From: Cryptomeria japonica
Taxonomy: Eukaryota > Streptophyta > Pinopsida > Cupressales > Cupressaceae
Reading direction: 5' to 3'
Length of the DNA stretch: 64,000 nucleotides
NCBI RefSeq assembly: GCF_030272615.1
Contig: NC_081414.1
Location: 231,139,733 to 231,203,732, forward strand
Shown in pieces: positions 10,141-21,771 of this stretch (the first letter of the stretch is position 1; each line of letters starts with the position of its first letter). A program made the translations under genes and the position numbers. Under the pieces are notes generated by a model. It saw nothing but the letters and a program-made list of their open reading frames with translations, made no database searches and had not been told where the DNA came from.

Positions 10141-12716
10141 TATAAAGGTAAGTAAGTTTGGCAAACATCATTCATTCATTTGTATTTCTTCCTAAAGTGA
10201 ATTTGAGGAGCGAAAGTGGAAGAGCAGATTGCAATAAGAAGGCGAATTTCTGATCCATAAAGGCTGGTTAAGGACTGAATCAACAAAGGCAAACCTAAAG
10301 TGCAGATCAAAGACTTTCCAAACCCTTTGAATACTACTTGGAAGGAAGGCAAATCTAGCAGAAATCTCCATTTTTTATCCATCTTTTCAAGTTGATAATT
10401 AGAAATCGAAGGTAAGGTGTATAATCTGATTTTTTTGACAAGGTATTGAAGATCTGATTCAAGTTTCCATTTTAATTTTCTTTAGGTTAGGTCTTCTGTA
10501 ATGTCCCCTTTTCTAGGTGACATGAGATGAGCAGGGGTTGACCTACCATTCGAGTTCCCGTAGGTCAACGACATGGTTAGGGGATTCATTCTGAGGGTCA
10601 TGGAGCTTTGCAAGGGCTATGTGAGCCGTTTCGGACCTTCGGACGAGGTCTCCTATTTTTTAGGGAGAACTGGCAGTTGACTGAATGACCACCTGGGGGA
10701 CCAAGGAGCAGAGCAGGATCCTTTTGAGCAATTACAAGTGTTTGAAGAGAGGTTCCTACTTTTTAGGGAGATTCCCTACCTTTTAGGAGGTTGTGACAGT
10801 TTCCATATTTGAGGTTCCACGGGACCATACTATGGTTTCAGTTTCAGGAAGATTGGGTGTGTTTCCTAGTTTCTAGGAGCATCCCTAGATTTTAGAGATG
10901 AGACTGCCAGTTAGCTCAGCTTTTCCGGCATCGGTCACAGATAGGTGACAAAGTTATATTCATAATTGTTTGGTTATTTTGGGCTGTTATTGGATATCTG
11001 GAGATATTTTAATATATTTAAATATTTCCTAAGTTAGCAATTAAATAAATTAGAATAAGGCTATGTATTTAGTCATTTCAGAGTAATAAGGTTTCTAGCT
11101 TCATCTGGGTTGATATGCCTATGTGTTATAGCTTGTTGGAAAGGTCTTGAACTTTGCTACATGATTCTCACCTTCCGGAGTCTTTTTGGATGCCTGACGC
11201 TGTTTATTTGCAATTTAGTGTTATTTTCCTATAGTTGACGCCATAATTAGAAAATATCACTCTTTTCATAATGCGCCAACTTTACTCCCTTTTAAGGTTT
11301 GGCTTGGAAAGGAAAGGAGATATAAGGAGATGAAGACCTAATTGTTCATTATCTTTTTACACAATCAAATTTATTTTGTGAATTTTCTCTAAGTGAGTGA
11401 TTCTTCGTCTGGGACGTAGCCCTCAGCAGTTATTGGCATTGGATTCTTCAGGCAGAGTGCATAGTTGACAGAGATTGAGTACGCCATTCTTCATTGTGGA
11501 TTCAGGCTACAGAGTAAGGGTTTAAGCATGGCAGATTGATTCTTCAGCTTGGGCGTGATCCTTGCAGCCTTAGGGCTGCCATTTGCAGCAGGTACATCCC
11601 ACGTGGAATGTAAGGAATGCATGTATTCAGCCTTAGAGGTATTCTTGATTCATGATATATTATTTTGTGAAGAACTTGGAAGTTGCAGGTCTGCAATTTA
11701 CAACAGCAAACAGGTTTGAGACGGAAACCTCAGATTTGGTCTTCAGGAGGACGGAATCCCTTCTACAGGAGGCACGTGGAACACATTAGAAGCTTGTTTT
11801 AGGCATATTGAGGGTCATTTTAACAAGCAAAATCAGTAATCATTAGCAGCAAGGTCATTACATCAGATCTGAGCAAGAATACATTCAATTTCAGTGCATT
11901 ACTTATTTCTTTTGGCAGTTGTACTGTTTCCCAAGGGGGCCGTACCATATTTGATGGTTGTGGAGTGATAATAAATAAAATGGAGGGTTTTAACTCCATT
12001 TCTTGTTCTTAACTTCATTGTTAGAATCAGCAAGGACCGTGTACAAGAAATCACAGTCATCAGGCTTGAATTGAGATCAAGGTGAGCAAAACAGTGAGGA
12101 TTTAAGGCTAAAATTGTATAATTTTGCCTGACAGAATTTGGATTTCTAGCTGGTAATTGGGTTTTTGGCCCAATTTGTTATTGGTAATTCATTTGGAGGT
12201 AGTATAAGTGTATTGGTACATCTGGACTGCCCTTGTACCTTCAACTCATGCCTGTATCCATTTCTGCATATCAAATCAGCAACAAACCCCAGCATTGGAT
12301 CCGTGGTATGTTTCTAATTGTTTTGGTGAATGTATCTTCACTCCTAGTTGAATGTAATCTGCTGTCATAAATAAAATCAGAAGCTGATATCTTATTTTGA
12401 GTTGAATTCTATGTTATTATTGGTTAATGGTTGCAATCCCCATCACCAAAAAAATAAACAACACTTTCTGCATCTTCTGTCTAGTCTCTAAGAGCACCAA
12501 AAGACTCTGAAAGATAGTTTATTAATTAAAACTTATCCAAGGCAGCAAAGAACCCATTTAGGGATCTTTCATCTTCAATATCTAATTTAATTTCTAGGTG
12601 ATGCCAAGTTTGAAAATTCATAATTTTTAAGGTTTTATCATTTCAAATTTTAAGGAATCTCAAGTCACCTAGCTAAGGTTTTACACTTAAACCTAACTTA
12701 AGCCTCTTTTTTGTAG
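10141..12716 (+). promoter_or_regulatory. A2 promoter, first exon and leader intron
   Basis: A TATAAAGG box at 10141 is followed by about 270 bases of leader and a splice donor AAG/GTAAGG at 10411/10412. The acceptor TTTTTTGTAG ends at 12716, and the ORF begins eight bases later (ATGGCG at 12724). Most of the intron is the solo LTR 10497-12472; without it and its duplication the intron would be about 320 bases. A3 and A4 have the same arrangement. Donor and acceptor are judged by eye. Confidence 0.55.
10497..12472 (+). mobile_element. Solo LTR (TGTAATGTCCCC type) in the A2 leader intron
   Basis: It starts TGTAATGTCCCC, ends TTTCTGCA, and is flanked by TCTTC at 10492-10496 and 12473-12477. 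A TATAAGG box lies at 11321. The length (1,976 bp) is close to the solo LTR at 61077-63006. The right boundary rests on the TG/CA rule plus the duplication, because the usual GGGACATTACA end is missing. There are no coding regions inside. Confidence 0.6.
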
Positions 12717-12723
12717 GTAGCAA

Positions 12724-15700
12724 ATGGCGACCCCCAAGGCGAGTGGATCCACTAGCCGGCAAGCTCTCATTAAAGAATATCAAAAGAACGATGATTTGGA
12801 GACCAGGATCGTGTCCAAATGGAGCAATATTGGAGACACCAACTTAGGGAACTTCAATGTGAAGAAGTTTCGAGAAGCACCCTACATCGTCAAGCCATCA
12901 CCCATAGCCAAAAAGATACTTGAGAGTGGCATCATCAAGGCTGCAGGCTTCCCTCTTGCAATTACATGTCATGAGCTAATGATCAAATGTGCCAGGCACT
13001 ATGATTCACATTCGAGGACAATCGTGGCCGAGGATGGAACTGTCCTAGCCTATCTTTCAGAAGAAGCTATAAGTGAAGTTTTTGGAGCCGAGAGATATGA
13101 TCTACAAGAGCTTAGAAGGAGCTAGGTCTATCTACGAAGACGATCCTGATACCTGTCTGAACTTTATCAATAAGAATTGGTTACTCAAGAGTAGGCTTCG
13201 CTTGAACAAGATACCTAATACGCCACACAAAATTGATTTCCAAGGGGAATTCAGAGACTTGATAACCATGCTCAATCGCGTTATAGGTGCCTCTCAGGCC
13301 GCCTTCTTCGACAAGTGGATGTTCTTCTATATTCCAGTGATCGTCCAAGGAAAAGGAATGTTCAATTAGGCTAGAATTATTAGCAACAACCTAGATGTGC
13401 AGTTGAGGAGGCTAGTCCCTACTAAGTCATTCCACATGAGTTCATATGCTATATATTCTTTAGTCAGAAGTTTTGAGTATGCAGGGTTACCACATAGAGG
13501 AGTTGTTGGAAGAGGGACAGGAGAGATAAGAGCATGTGATTCTTATGCTCAGTTGCATCATCCGTCTAAGAATGACTACAAGCTAGTCAATGACACCTTC
13601 ACAATGTATATCGCCAAGACATTGCAAGGAGGGATTTACCATCGATTGTCCCTGAAAGCACAGGAGCTCGTGAAGAACCATGGTGCATGGTTCATTCAAT
13701 TTCCAAAATTCACTTACATCAGGGTCCATGGATGTCCTTCACCTCCCTATATGTTGCCAAGGTATCCTACAGATAGAATAATACTACTTGAAGTGACTAG
13801 ACAGTTAGTAGCTTGTGCTAAAGCATCAAGACATAAGCATGGAAATGGTATCCCCGTACCTATTTTACTGGGAAATTCAATCGAAGTGTGTCCTAATTCT
13901 CAAGCAGCCGAAGATGCAGAAAAGGAACTATCTCTGCATTCATTCACATCCTTTGCCTCGAGAGAATTTTGATCCTCATGGTCATATGGAAGAGACAGTT
14001 GGGAAGAAGTACAGACATGAGTTTCAAGTAGAGGACTTCTGGATGAATGTTCAAGATGATGTGGAGGTGAAAAGAAAGATGCATTCTAGATTACCCTTGG
14101 ATCTAATCACGAAATGTAAAGTTTATAGAGTAACCGATCAAGCACAAGACAGTGGTAGATATCTCCAATCATCCTATGAGAAGGAAGATAAAGAAGTGAA
14201 GATAGATTGGAATGAGCAAGAAGTTGCAGACCTGAGAGCATTGATGGACCCAGTTTTAAATTGCACTCGCAGATGGGTGGACGTACAACATCAAAAATTG
14301 AAGGAGCAAAATATAACCATGACATTCACCCTAGAAGCAAGAACAGAAGAAGGAGAAACAAGTGTGAGTGAGAATACTTCTCATTCCAAGGGGTCGAAGA
14401 GAAAGGAAGGACCTGAGAAAAAAGAACCATCCAAGAAGAAACAAAAGGTAAATCCTGATCGTCCATCGAGTACTTCTTCTAGACATGAAAAGGAGATAAG
14501 TCAAGGAGAGGATCAAAGAGAGAAGGTGTATGAAGTAAATGAGTCTATGGAATCCACAATGTAGAATGATAAACAAGGCAAAGGACGAACACCTCAGCAC
14601 TCATCAAGTCAGTCTCTTCCTCTCCAAGTTGGTGCTAATGAACAACAAGAAGAAAAGAATGATGATGAAGCAACATCTCCTTTCAGAGACGAGAGACCTC
14701 AGCCTAAGGAAATACAGGTAAGGGAAAGAAAGTCTTCCATTCCAGATTGGCTGAAAGAAAGATTGACAAGGATAGTTGTAGTTGAAGAGGAAGAACAAGT
14801 ATTTGATTTGGAAAGTCTCATAGGAAATTCCCAAGAAGAAATCGAAAAGAAGGCTACAAAAGTGTAAAAGGTAATTAGAGATGATGCAGGATCCAGGAAG
14901 ATACAGGTAGCTACACCAGTAGTGGACAAGTATGAGGATAAGATTATGGCAGAAGAATATGATTTAGAAACATTTGATCTTGGTCCGCTTACCTCCGAGC
15001 AGGCCATGGAAGAAGCGATTGATTCAATGAGAGCACTTAATGATAAACTCAAGGAAGAAATGGAAAAGAATAAGAGGCTGGAAAAGGAGGTTAGCGCTTG
15101 GAGGAATTATTTTAGCCACCTCAACCAACCATTAAGGTGACACGATCCAGCAGTATCACCCTTGCATGCACTTCCTCCTGAGTCAATAAATGAGGTAGAA
15201 AAGATGAAGAACTTAGCCCAACTCATGAGTTCATGGATTGATGAATCTTACAAGGTAGCCATTGAATTTGTAACAAGAATGATGAAGACAGTCCATAGAA
15301 CTATCCAAGTCCTTGAGATCATTCATAATCTATTGATAACTGTAGATGCATTCACTCACACTAGAAACATTGTCATCCCTGTATTACAAGTGGTAAGAAG
15401 GACGTCAAGGCAGGTTTTAGCATAAGAGAAGATAATTGATGGAGGAACCCATAATCTTCTACAATGGTCAACTTTGCTCCAAATGAAGGAAGTTTTATTC
15501 GAAGACATCAATAGTAGATGCAGCCGAGTTGAGGGCACTATCCATCCTATTCAGGATAAGGTGTTTGATGTATTATGTACAATCCTTGACATAAGGATAG
15601 AGATCGAAACAAATGTGGATGTCCAAGAATTGGAAAACAAGATCAATATTATTTTTTGTAAAGAGGAGAACATAATCACAGAAAAGCAGTGAGATCAGAT

Positions 15701-15923
15701 GTATGCTACTATGTTCCTGATCGAGAAAACAAAAGAGCTAGAGCATGGATGGGAGATGGCCCTTCTTGCAGCTTTTGATCAGGTCCTTCACTTGGAAGAA
15801 CGAATGAAGAACCTGCATGAGATTCCCATTGCTGAGATTGAGGGGATTACGTCCAGATTCATTGAATATGCCAGAAAAGAACATAAGAAAGGGAACAAAA
15901 TTCTAGATGAAAAGTTGTTATGA
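12724..15923 (+). pseudogene. Type-A element protein, A2 copy
   Basis: ATG at 12724 follows the splice acceptor by seven bases. Order along about 1,066 codons: variable N-terminus; core with SKWSNIGDTN, AGFPLAITCHELMIKCARHY, AYLSEEAISEVFG; a central block ending PYMLPRYPTDRIILLEV (13750-13800); an acidic hinge; a basic patch SKKKQK (14430); a conserved IPDWLKERL segment (14740); a heptad-like coiled coil (14990-15110); and a helical tail. Frameshifts occur near 13100 and 13960. In-frame stops are at about 13367 (TAG), 14562 (TAG), 14866 (TAA), 15138 (TGA), 15423 (TAA) and 15690 (TGA). The mix of stop types differs from A1. Function unknown. The basic patch suggests a nuclear protein. Confidence 0.8.
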
Positions 15924-16114
15924 AATGATGTGGCAATTCAATTCCTATTGGGCTATGTTTCCTTGTTATTTCTGCCAATTTCTATTGGCTATGGGATGAT
16001 AATACTTATCTAAATAGGGTCTTTTTTGTAACAAACCCTAATTAGGGTTTAGGTGTCGAGATCTCAGCCTTTGATCTTCTTTAGATCCAAGTCGTTCATT
16101 GTATTTGAGAGTGC

Positions 16115-16991
16115 TATATAAGCTCTCACTCAATTCATTTTAGAGAGTTAGAGAAAAAAGAGAGAAAAAAAAAAGATTAAGATTGTTAGCAACAGAGAAA
16201 GAAATAGTGAAGAGAGAAAGTTGAACAATTGTTGTTTTATTTTGCTATGAGATCAATGAAATATTGAAGTTATGGTGTTTTATTGCAATCCTTGTGGCTA
16301 TTTTCATGGTTGTTTATCTTCTTGAATAACTCTTAGTAAAGATAGTACTTAAATTTTAGAATTAGATTGAAGGACGAATGTTGTGTTTTATCTTTGGTAA
16401 AACTCATAGTCCAAACCACTAGCTCCCTACTAATTGTAAGCATGCCTTGTGTGGTCAACTGAAGATATTAAGATTGTTTAAGAGTTCAATCATTATTGGA
16501 GATATTGATATGTATCTTATTGATAGTATCCATTCCATTGATGATTTGAAAATCATTGAATCCCCTTAGAAGATCGCACCAATTCCAGTAGAGTTGTAAT
16601 CTTTTGGCAATACTGAAATTGGTAGAGTTTTATCAAGACCACTCCTCATTTAGTCATTTTTAGGATTAGTTTAGCATCGTCTTCTTAAACCCCTTGTCTT
16701 TTGCCTTTTTTGAAACATCAATTAATATTAGGAGAATCTGGTTTCCTCATTGAAAAGTAATTGCAAGAACAAGCTTTCTTAGAAAGTACGTAAGGCCCCT
16801 TGTAAAACAGCAAACACAACCACCACTGGTGCTTATCCACGAGTAGAGAACCTACATATCAGAACCTTGGAGTTGCCTCGATTGATCCTTCTGCGAAATC
16901 TTCAGCATTCGGGGAGATTTATTCAAGAGAAGATAAGATACCTCTGGGTATTTTATTATGTGTTTGGTCGTGTACAAAAGACACATCAACA
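16115..16991 (+). promoter_or_regulatory. Second TATA and 3' terminal domain of A2
   Basis: A TATATAAG box at 16115 is followed by a purine-rich GAGAGAAAAA tract and 0.87 kb to the CAACA end. The region shares GCCTTGTGTGGTCAACT (16443-16463 area) with the same place in A1 (about 1775-1800, minus). I infer a promoter followed by an R-U5-like segment. There are no ORFs worth reporting. Confidence 0.45.
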
Positions 16992-17913
16992 CAAGGCAAA
17001 CACAAGGAAATCTGAGCATGTATGTAGGACTAGAAATGAAAAATAAGTCTAAAGACACATCTAGAAATGAAGTTTTCAGACTTACTAGCACCCTTAGGAA
17101 TGATAAAATACTTAGAAATAAACTCCGAAATGAAACAAAAATGCTTCCCAAGTGAAATCGCAAGGTAGGTAGGTGGCTGGAAAAATTTGTTTTCTGAGGA
17201 CAGCACCCCTACAATGGAGTTTCAGGTCTGCAACAATGGAAGATAACTCTGAAAATTGATTGAAAATGCCTCCAACCAGCTCATTGGATAAAATCTCTTA
17301 GCGCACAAAATAGCTGGAAGTCTGAAAATTGATTTTCCAGCCAGCTATGGAAGTCAAACAAGCTGCAACAATGGAGGACAAACTCAGATCTGCAACATAT
17401 CAGCAAGCTGGGAATGATGGCAGCCACCAAGTGTGAAGGAATCCACCCCAAAGAATGGCATAAACACTTGCCAAAATAAAATCGAAATTTCCAGCTATGG
17501 CGCCATCCTTGAAAATTCTGAAAATGTCTTCAATCAAGCTCGAATCTGCAACACAGTCTGCAATAATGGTGGGGAAAATCACCAAAGCTCTCAAACACCA
17601 AAAATCGCCAACTTCCACCAAATCGTGATTTTCACCAAAATGGCGAACTTCACCCAAAAAAATAAAAAATTTGGAAATGATCTTCAATGGCAGCAATGGA
17701 GAGGATTGGCAAGATGAAAAAAAATAGAGAAAAGAATCCTCAATCCAACACTTCACTTCAACGCTTCGCCAAAATTCGCCAATAAGAGAGAAAAATAGCC
17801 AAACATGGAGACACTTGGCAGATTTAATAATAAAATATTGTTGGAGACTCCTTTCTTATACTTGCTTTTGCCTCTCACTTTCACCACACAAGCAATGTGG
17901 GATAAAACACTTG

Positions 17914-17921
17914 CTTTTATA
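17914..17921 (-). promoter_or_regulatory. First TATA box of A1
   Basis: A minus-strand TATAAAAG lies just downstream (in A1's direction) of its tandem array, as in A2, A3 and A4. The leader then continues to lower coordinates and is interrupted by A2 before reaching the ORF at 5451. Confidence 0.45.
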
Positions 17922-18089
17922 CTTGTTTGGTAAAACTAACTTGCTTCTAGAAGGGTAAAAACATTAAATGCTCATTGCAAGTTATTTAATTTTGTTTTTA
18001 AAATTTTAAATAATCGCCAATCATTATTTAAAAACAATCAAAATGGGGCTCATTTATTAAATATTTCAATTTTAAGTCAAAATTGAGCC

Positions 18090-18640
18090 TTTGGGGGAAG
18101 ATCGATAGAGGTAGGGATTAAGAAATCCCATTAAAAATCATTCAAAACACCGAAATATTCCCCACAAGGGAAAATCGATATTAGTATGGATAAAAATCCA
18201 TGCTAAAAACTCATCAAAAATGCACACAAAACGCTAGGGGAAAATCGATACGTGCATGGACAAGGAATCCACACTCCAAATTCACTTCATCTGCAAAAAA
18301 TACTCCCTAGTGGAAAAACGACCTCAGTCTGGATGAAAATTCAAACTCAAAACTCATCACATTGCTCTCAGTGGAAAATCGACTTGGGTATGGATTGAGA
18401 GTCTGCACAAAAATGCGCATTAACTTGTCACAAAACAGCCCGGTGGAAAATCGACCCAGGCATGGAATCATCTTCGACTTCATCTGCACTCTTGGTGGAA
18501 AAACGAAGGCAATTTAGAAAAATCCTGACAATTAGTCAGATTTTAATGCTTCCAGGGGAAAAACGACCCAGGCATGGATAAACAGTGGTGGAAAATCATA
18601 GCCAATATGGATTTCAAGGGAAACCAATGTGTAGTGTGGA
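18090..18640 (-). repeat. A1-specific tandem repeats (GGAAAAATCGAC motif)
   Basis: About nine degenerate units contain GTGGAAAATCGACC followed by CAGGCATGGAT or variants, for example near 18111, 18174, 18244, 18317, 18378, 18450, 18500, 18561 and 18590. Spacing is irregular, 50-72 bases. It occupies the same place relative to terminus and TATA as the unrelated arrays of A2, A3, A4 and C. Confidence 0.7.
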
Positions 18641-19201
18641 TTTTGAGTGGGGAAAAGGGTGGGTAGTTCGGAATATGAGGGGAAAAGCACCTCTAGCATG
18701 GAATTTGACCTTTTTACCCTTAGAATATGGATTTCCCTTAGGAATTTGACATATTAACCACTCAAAATTGCTTAGAAACTTCAAAATTAGACTAGACATA
18801 GACAAATTTTCCAAAAAATTGAGCGAAACACAAGGAAATTTATCGGGATAAAGTGCGAAATCAACTTAAATAATACCTTAGGAGCGAGAAAACAACTCCA
18901 AAAGGTCTGAAAATACCTTGGCCCTTTAAAATCACCGATGTGCATGTTTAAAACACGTTAACGCTCAAGAAGGTCAACACATGGACAAAGTTTAGGATCA
19001 TTAAAATTCCAAAGTTTGCAACTTGATCCTATAACCTCAAAAACCCTAAACGACACTAGGCATGATCAAAAATCCGAGACTCGGGCATGGGAAACGAAAA
19101 ATTGCCCACTAAGCATCCAAAACCCTAACCTAACAATGCAGAAAGCAGGAAAAGAGAGGGTCCCCGTTAGCAATGGGGCGATGTGTGAACAGGTCACAAC
19201 A

Positions 19202-19838
19202 AGGGGTAATGCTAGAACAGTATTAAGAGCAGAAAGGGGTGAAGAGGTGGGAAGTGAACGTAGCTGGTTTTGCATCCATTCTTGTATGATAGATCGAAGG
19301 CACCTCGATCGAAGTATTCCCAACTACACAGTCGAGTCCACCCATGGAAAGAACACACCCAAGGGTGACTAAGAAGGCTTCGGGCAAGGAGTTAGTTGTT
19401 TATTTGTTTGTTTGTTGATAGAAAAGCATTGTTCTGCACACCACTACCCCCACAAGGGAGGCAAAGGAGCAGCTCGAACCGATCACTAATGACCAACTAT
19501 GCCCCTATCCACTTGGGGGTTAAAGCCTTCTTCAAAAGGAGGAGAATAAACAAAGCAGTCGATCGACCCAATATCGGAAAACCAATGGTGGTAGCAATCA
19601 ACTGTATTCCCAACTCTGGTTGCGAATCCATCTCCTTCCCTTATATAAGCTCAGTCTTAAAGAGCCATTTATTGTTCATCGAGTGCCCCCCCGAAGTATA
19701 TAAATAATAATAGTCAATGCAGGAGGTATCGAAACGCACTGAGCTAATCCCAATATCTATATGTCCTACCTCTATAGTTGGTGGGGCCCCCTACCTATCT
19801 TAGTGGACAAACTTAGTCTCTCCTCTACCCACCCTCCT
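19202..19838. other. Mitochondrial-DNA-derived segment 2
   Basis: Sequence between the right end of A1 and the left end of B1. Its composition (CCCACC runs, blocks such as TAGTTGGTGGGGCCCC) matches the segments at 26219-28670 and 32461-36766. It rejoins 26219 precisely if B1 and one CTCCT are removed. No gene or tRNA is recognised. Confidence 0.45.
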
Positions 19839-20940
19839 TGTTGTCCTCATTTTTATTTTCAAAGATAAAGGACCATTACATAAAAAAATTGTCAAAAACT
19901 GATTAAAAAAAAAAAGAAAAAAAACAACAACTATAGCATGCTTCTCGAGGCAAAATTTCGCCTAATCCTTATACTGGCTTAATCTTCAATCCATCCTTGA
20001 ACCACGTTTCAAATTTCATTGCATTTTGAGATCATTTGCTATGTTTTTCCTTCATTTTCGGGTTTTTTCTCCCTGACTGCAGGTGGATAATTTTCCTTGA
20101 ATTGCAAGTTTTAATGATTTCCTTTGTTTTGGTCTTTGTAGGGAAATTTTTGGCTAATTACAAGTGCACTTTATTGAAATAAGAACTTGTAACTTACTTT
20201 TTATTTCCCCCTTGATGCTTTTTGGCTTTTTAAGTCATTATAGGGATTTTTTGGATTAGTTACAAGTTAATTTTAAAATTGCATATTTATAAATAACTTG
20301 TAATTCTTTTCTAAAACCCCTATTTTAATGTCTTTTGCTTGTAATAGGGATTTTAAACCCCTATTACATGTGTCGAGTTATTAAAACTTGTTGTAGGGAT
20401 TTTATTTTCCCTTTACAAGTAATTTGTAACTTGCACATCTCTCTCCAAAACCCGATTTTGCTTAGAAATGGGAAAAGTAACATTTTAAACTTGCTATTAT
20501 GCCCAAAAAACCCAATTTTCTCTTTTACATGAAAAATAAAACTTGCATTCATTTTCTAAAAACCCGACCAGCTAAAGGAAGGCGTTTTTGTTGCAAATTG
20601 GAAGCATTTTTTGTGGAGATTTTTTGGGAGATGCAAGGCATTTGGGATTCTTCCCTATTTTAAGCATTTGCAAACATCTTTCATGCCATTTGGGGTTTTT
20701 ATTTGCTGGTTTTGATCTAAAATAGCAAACATGTGTTTGCCAAAACCCACGTTTTTGGTGGATCCAAATTCCACAAAGCTTCAATCTCCCAAGTCGTTTT
20801 TGCTTTCCATGCTAAGGCGTTGGGGTTTGATGAAGGATTGACCACTTCTTATGCCTCTAAGTTTGCATTTGTTGCCACGTTTTGCTGCCCAAGGCGTTTC
20901 GCTAAAACGTGGCAAGGGTTTTAAAATGCGATTTAATCTC

Positions 20941-21010
20941 TATTTAAGAGTTCTTCCTCCTTTCAAAGATTGATCATCTTTTTGAAGAGGCATTTTTAGT
21001 TTGAAGCAAG
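20941..21010 (+). promoter_or_regulatory. B1 first promoter and probable splice donor
   Basis: TATTTAAGAG at 20941 lies about 65 bases before AAGCAAG/GTATGA at 21007/21008, a plausible donor. A candidate acceptor TTGCAG ends near 21708, which would remove the first upstream ATG (21697) and leave ATG at 21772 as the first in-frame start. B2 keeps the same sequence at the acceptor. Confidence 0.4.
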
Positions 21011-21771
21011 GTATGATTTCTTTTCTTTCTTTGTTTCATTTTCTTGTTTTCTTGTCTTCTTGTTTTTCCTTTCTAGTTGTAAATTTGTATATATGTTTAT
21101 TTTGCCCCAAAGATTGGTTTTGTGAGAGAGATTTTCCCCTTTACAAAGCAATTTGTGAATTGCATTGTTCTTCCCCATTTTCCCTCTTTACTTGTATTCG
21201 GAATTTTAAATCCCGATTACAAGTTAGATGAAATAAATTGTTCTTCCCTTATGGTTAAAAGAATTTAACCATCTCTTGTTGAAATTCCAAGTTGCAAAGA
21301 TGAAAAATGCCCATTCTTCCAAAATAAAGTTTTTAGAACTGGATTGCATGTCCAATGTTCTTCCCATTTTCTTGGAAATGAAATTCTCAAAATCTTCCCA
21401 TTTTTATCCATCCATATTGCTTATATCTGTACTTTCTGTTTACATCATTTCCCGCAAGTCTAAATCTCATTTTTCACTCATTTCTCCATTTTCCGTTTTA
21501 CAAGTATATGTTGCTTTCAAGTTTTAAAAATCCGATTTCATGTTCACTCTTCCCAACTTGTATACTTGTAAAACTTACCCCAAGATCCGAAATTGGTCAA
21601 AGTCAAGATTCCCAACATTCCCATTTATTTCCCATCTTTCTCTCACAAAATCGTGAAGTACAAGGGTTGGAGTTCTTCCCATTTGAAGAAGGAAAAATGT
21701 TAGTTGCAGCTGATTATGATGTTGCCTTGACACTTTTAAGTCTTCATCACAGTATACCAGGTTATCCTTCA

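Larger units (their letters stand above)
5879..16991 (+). mobile_element. Element A2: TGTTG...CAACA unit carrying the type-A ORF, inserted in A1
   Basis: The unit starts TGTTGTGACC at 5879 and ends ACACATCAACA at 16991, with a perfect 5-bp duplication CAAGG at 5874-5878 and 16992-16996. Its length of 11.1 kb includes a hAT-like insert (9250-10095) and a solo LTR (10497-12472). Order: terminal hairpin, 177-bp palindrome array, TATA (10141), exon, leader intron, ORF (12724-15923), second TATA (16115), terminus. It interrupts the leader of A1, so it is younger than A1. No second copy of the terminal sequence lies inside, so this is not a normal two-LTR retroelement. Confidence 0.85.
1239..19201 (-). 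mobile_element. Element A1: TGTTG...CAACA unit carrying the type-A ORF, split by nested A2
   Basis: The unit reads on the minus strand from 19201 (terminus TGTTGTGACC as reverse complement) to 1239 (3' terminus ACACATCAACA as reverse complement). Flanks are GGGGG at 1234-1238 and AGGGG at 19202-19206, a 5-bp duplication with one mismatch. Element A2 (5879-16991) plus its CAAGG duplication sits inside; removing it leaves about 6.85 kb. In reading order there is the terminal hairpin, a tandem array (18090-18640), a TATA box (17914-17921), the leader, the ORF (5451 to 2183), a second TATA (2044-2051) and the terminus. There are no paired long terminal repeats and no polymerase or integrase motifs. 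Confidence 0.75.

Noticed and set aside
19839-19926. A short 5' LTR ending AACAACA in B1
   Set aside because: B2 does not conserve that sequence, and the 3' end of the element is unrelated to it.
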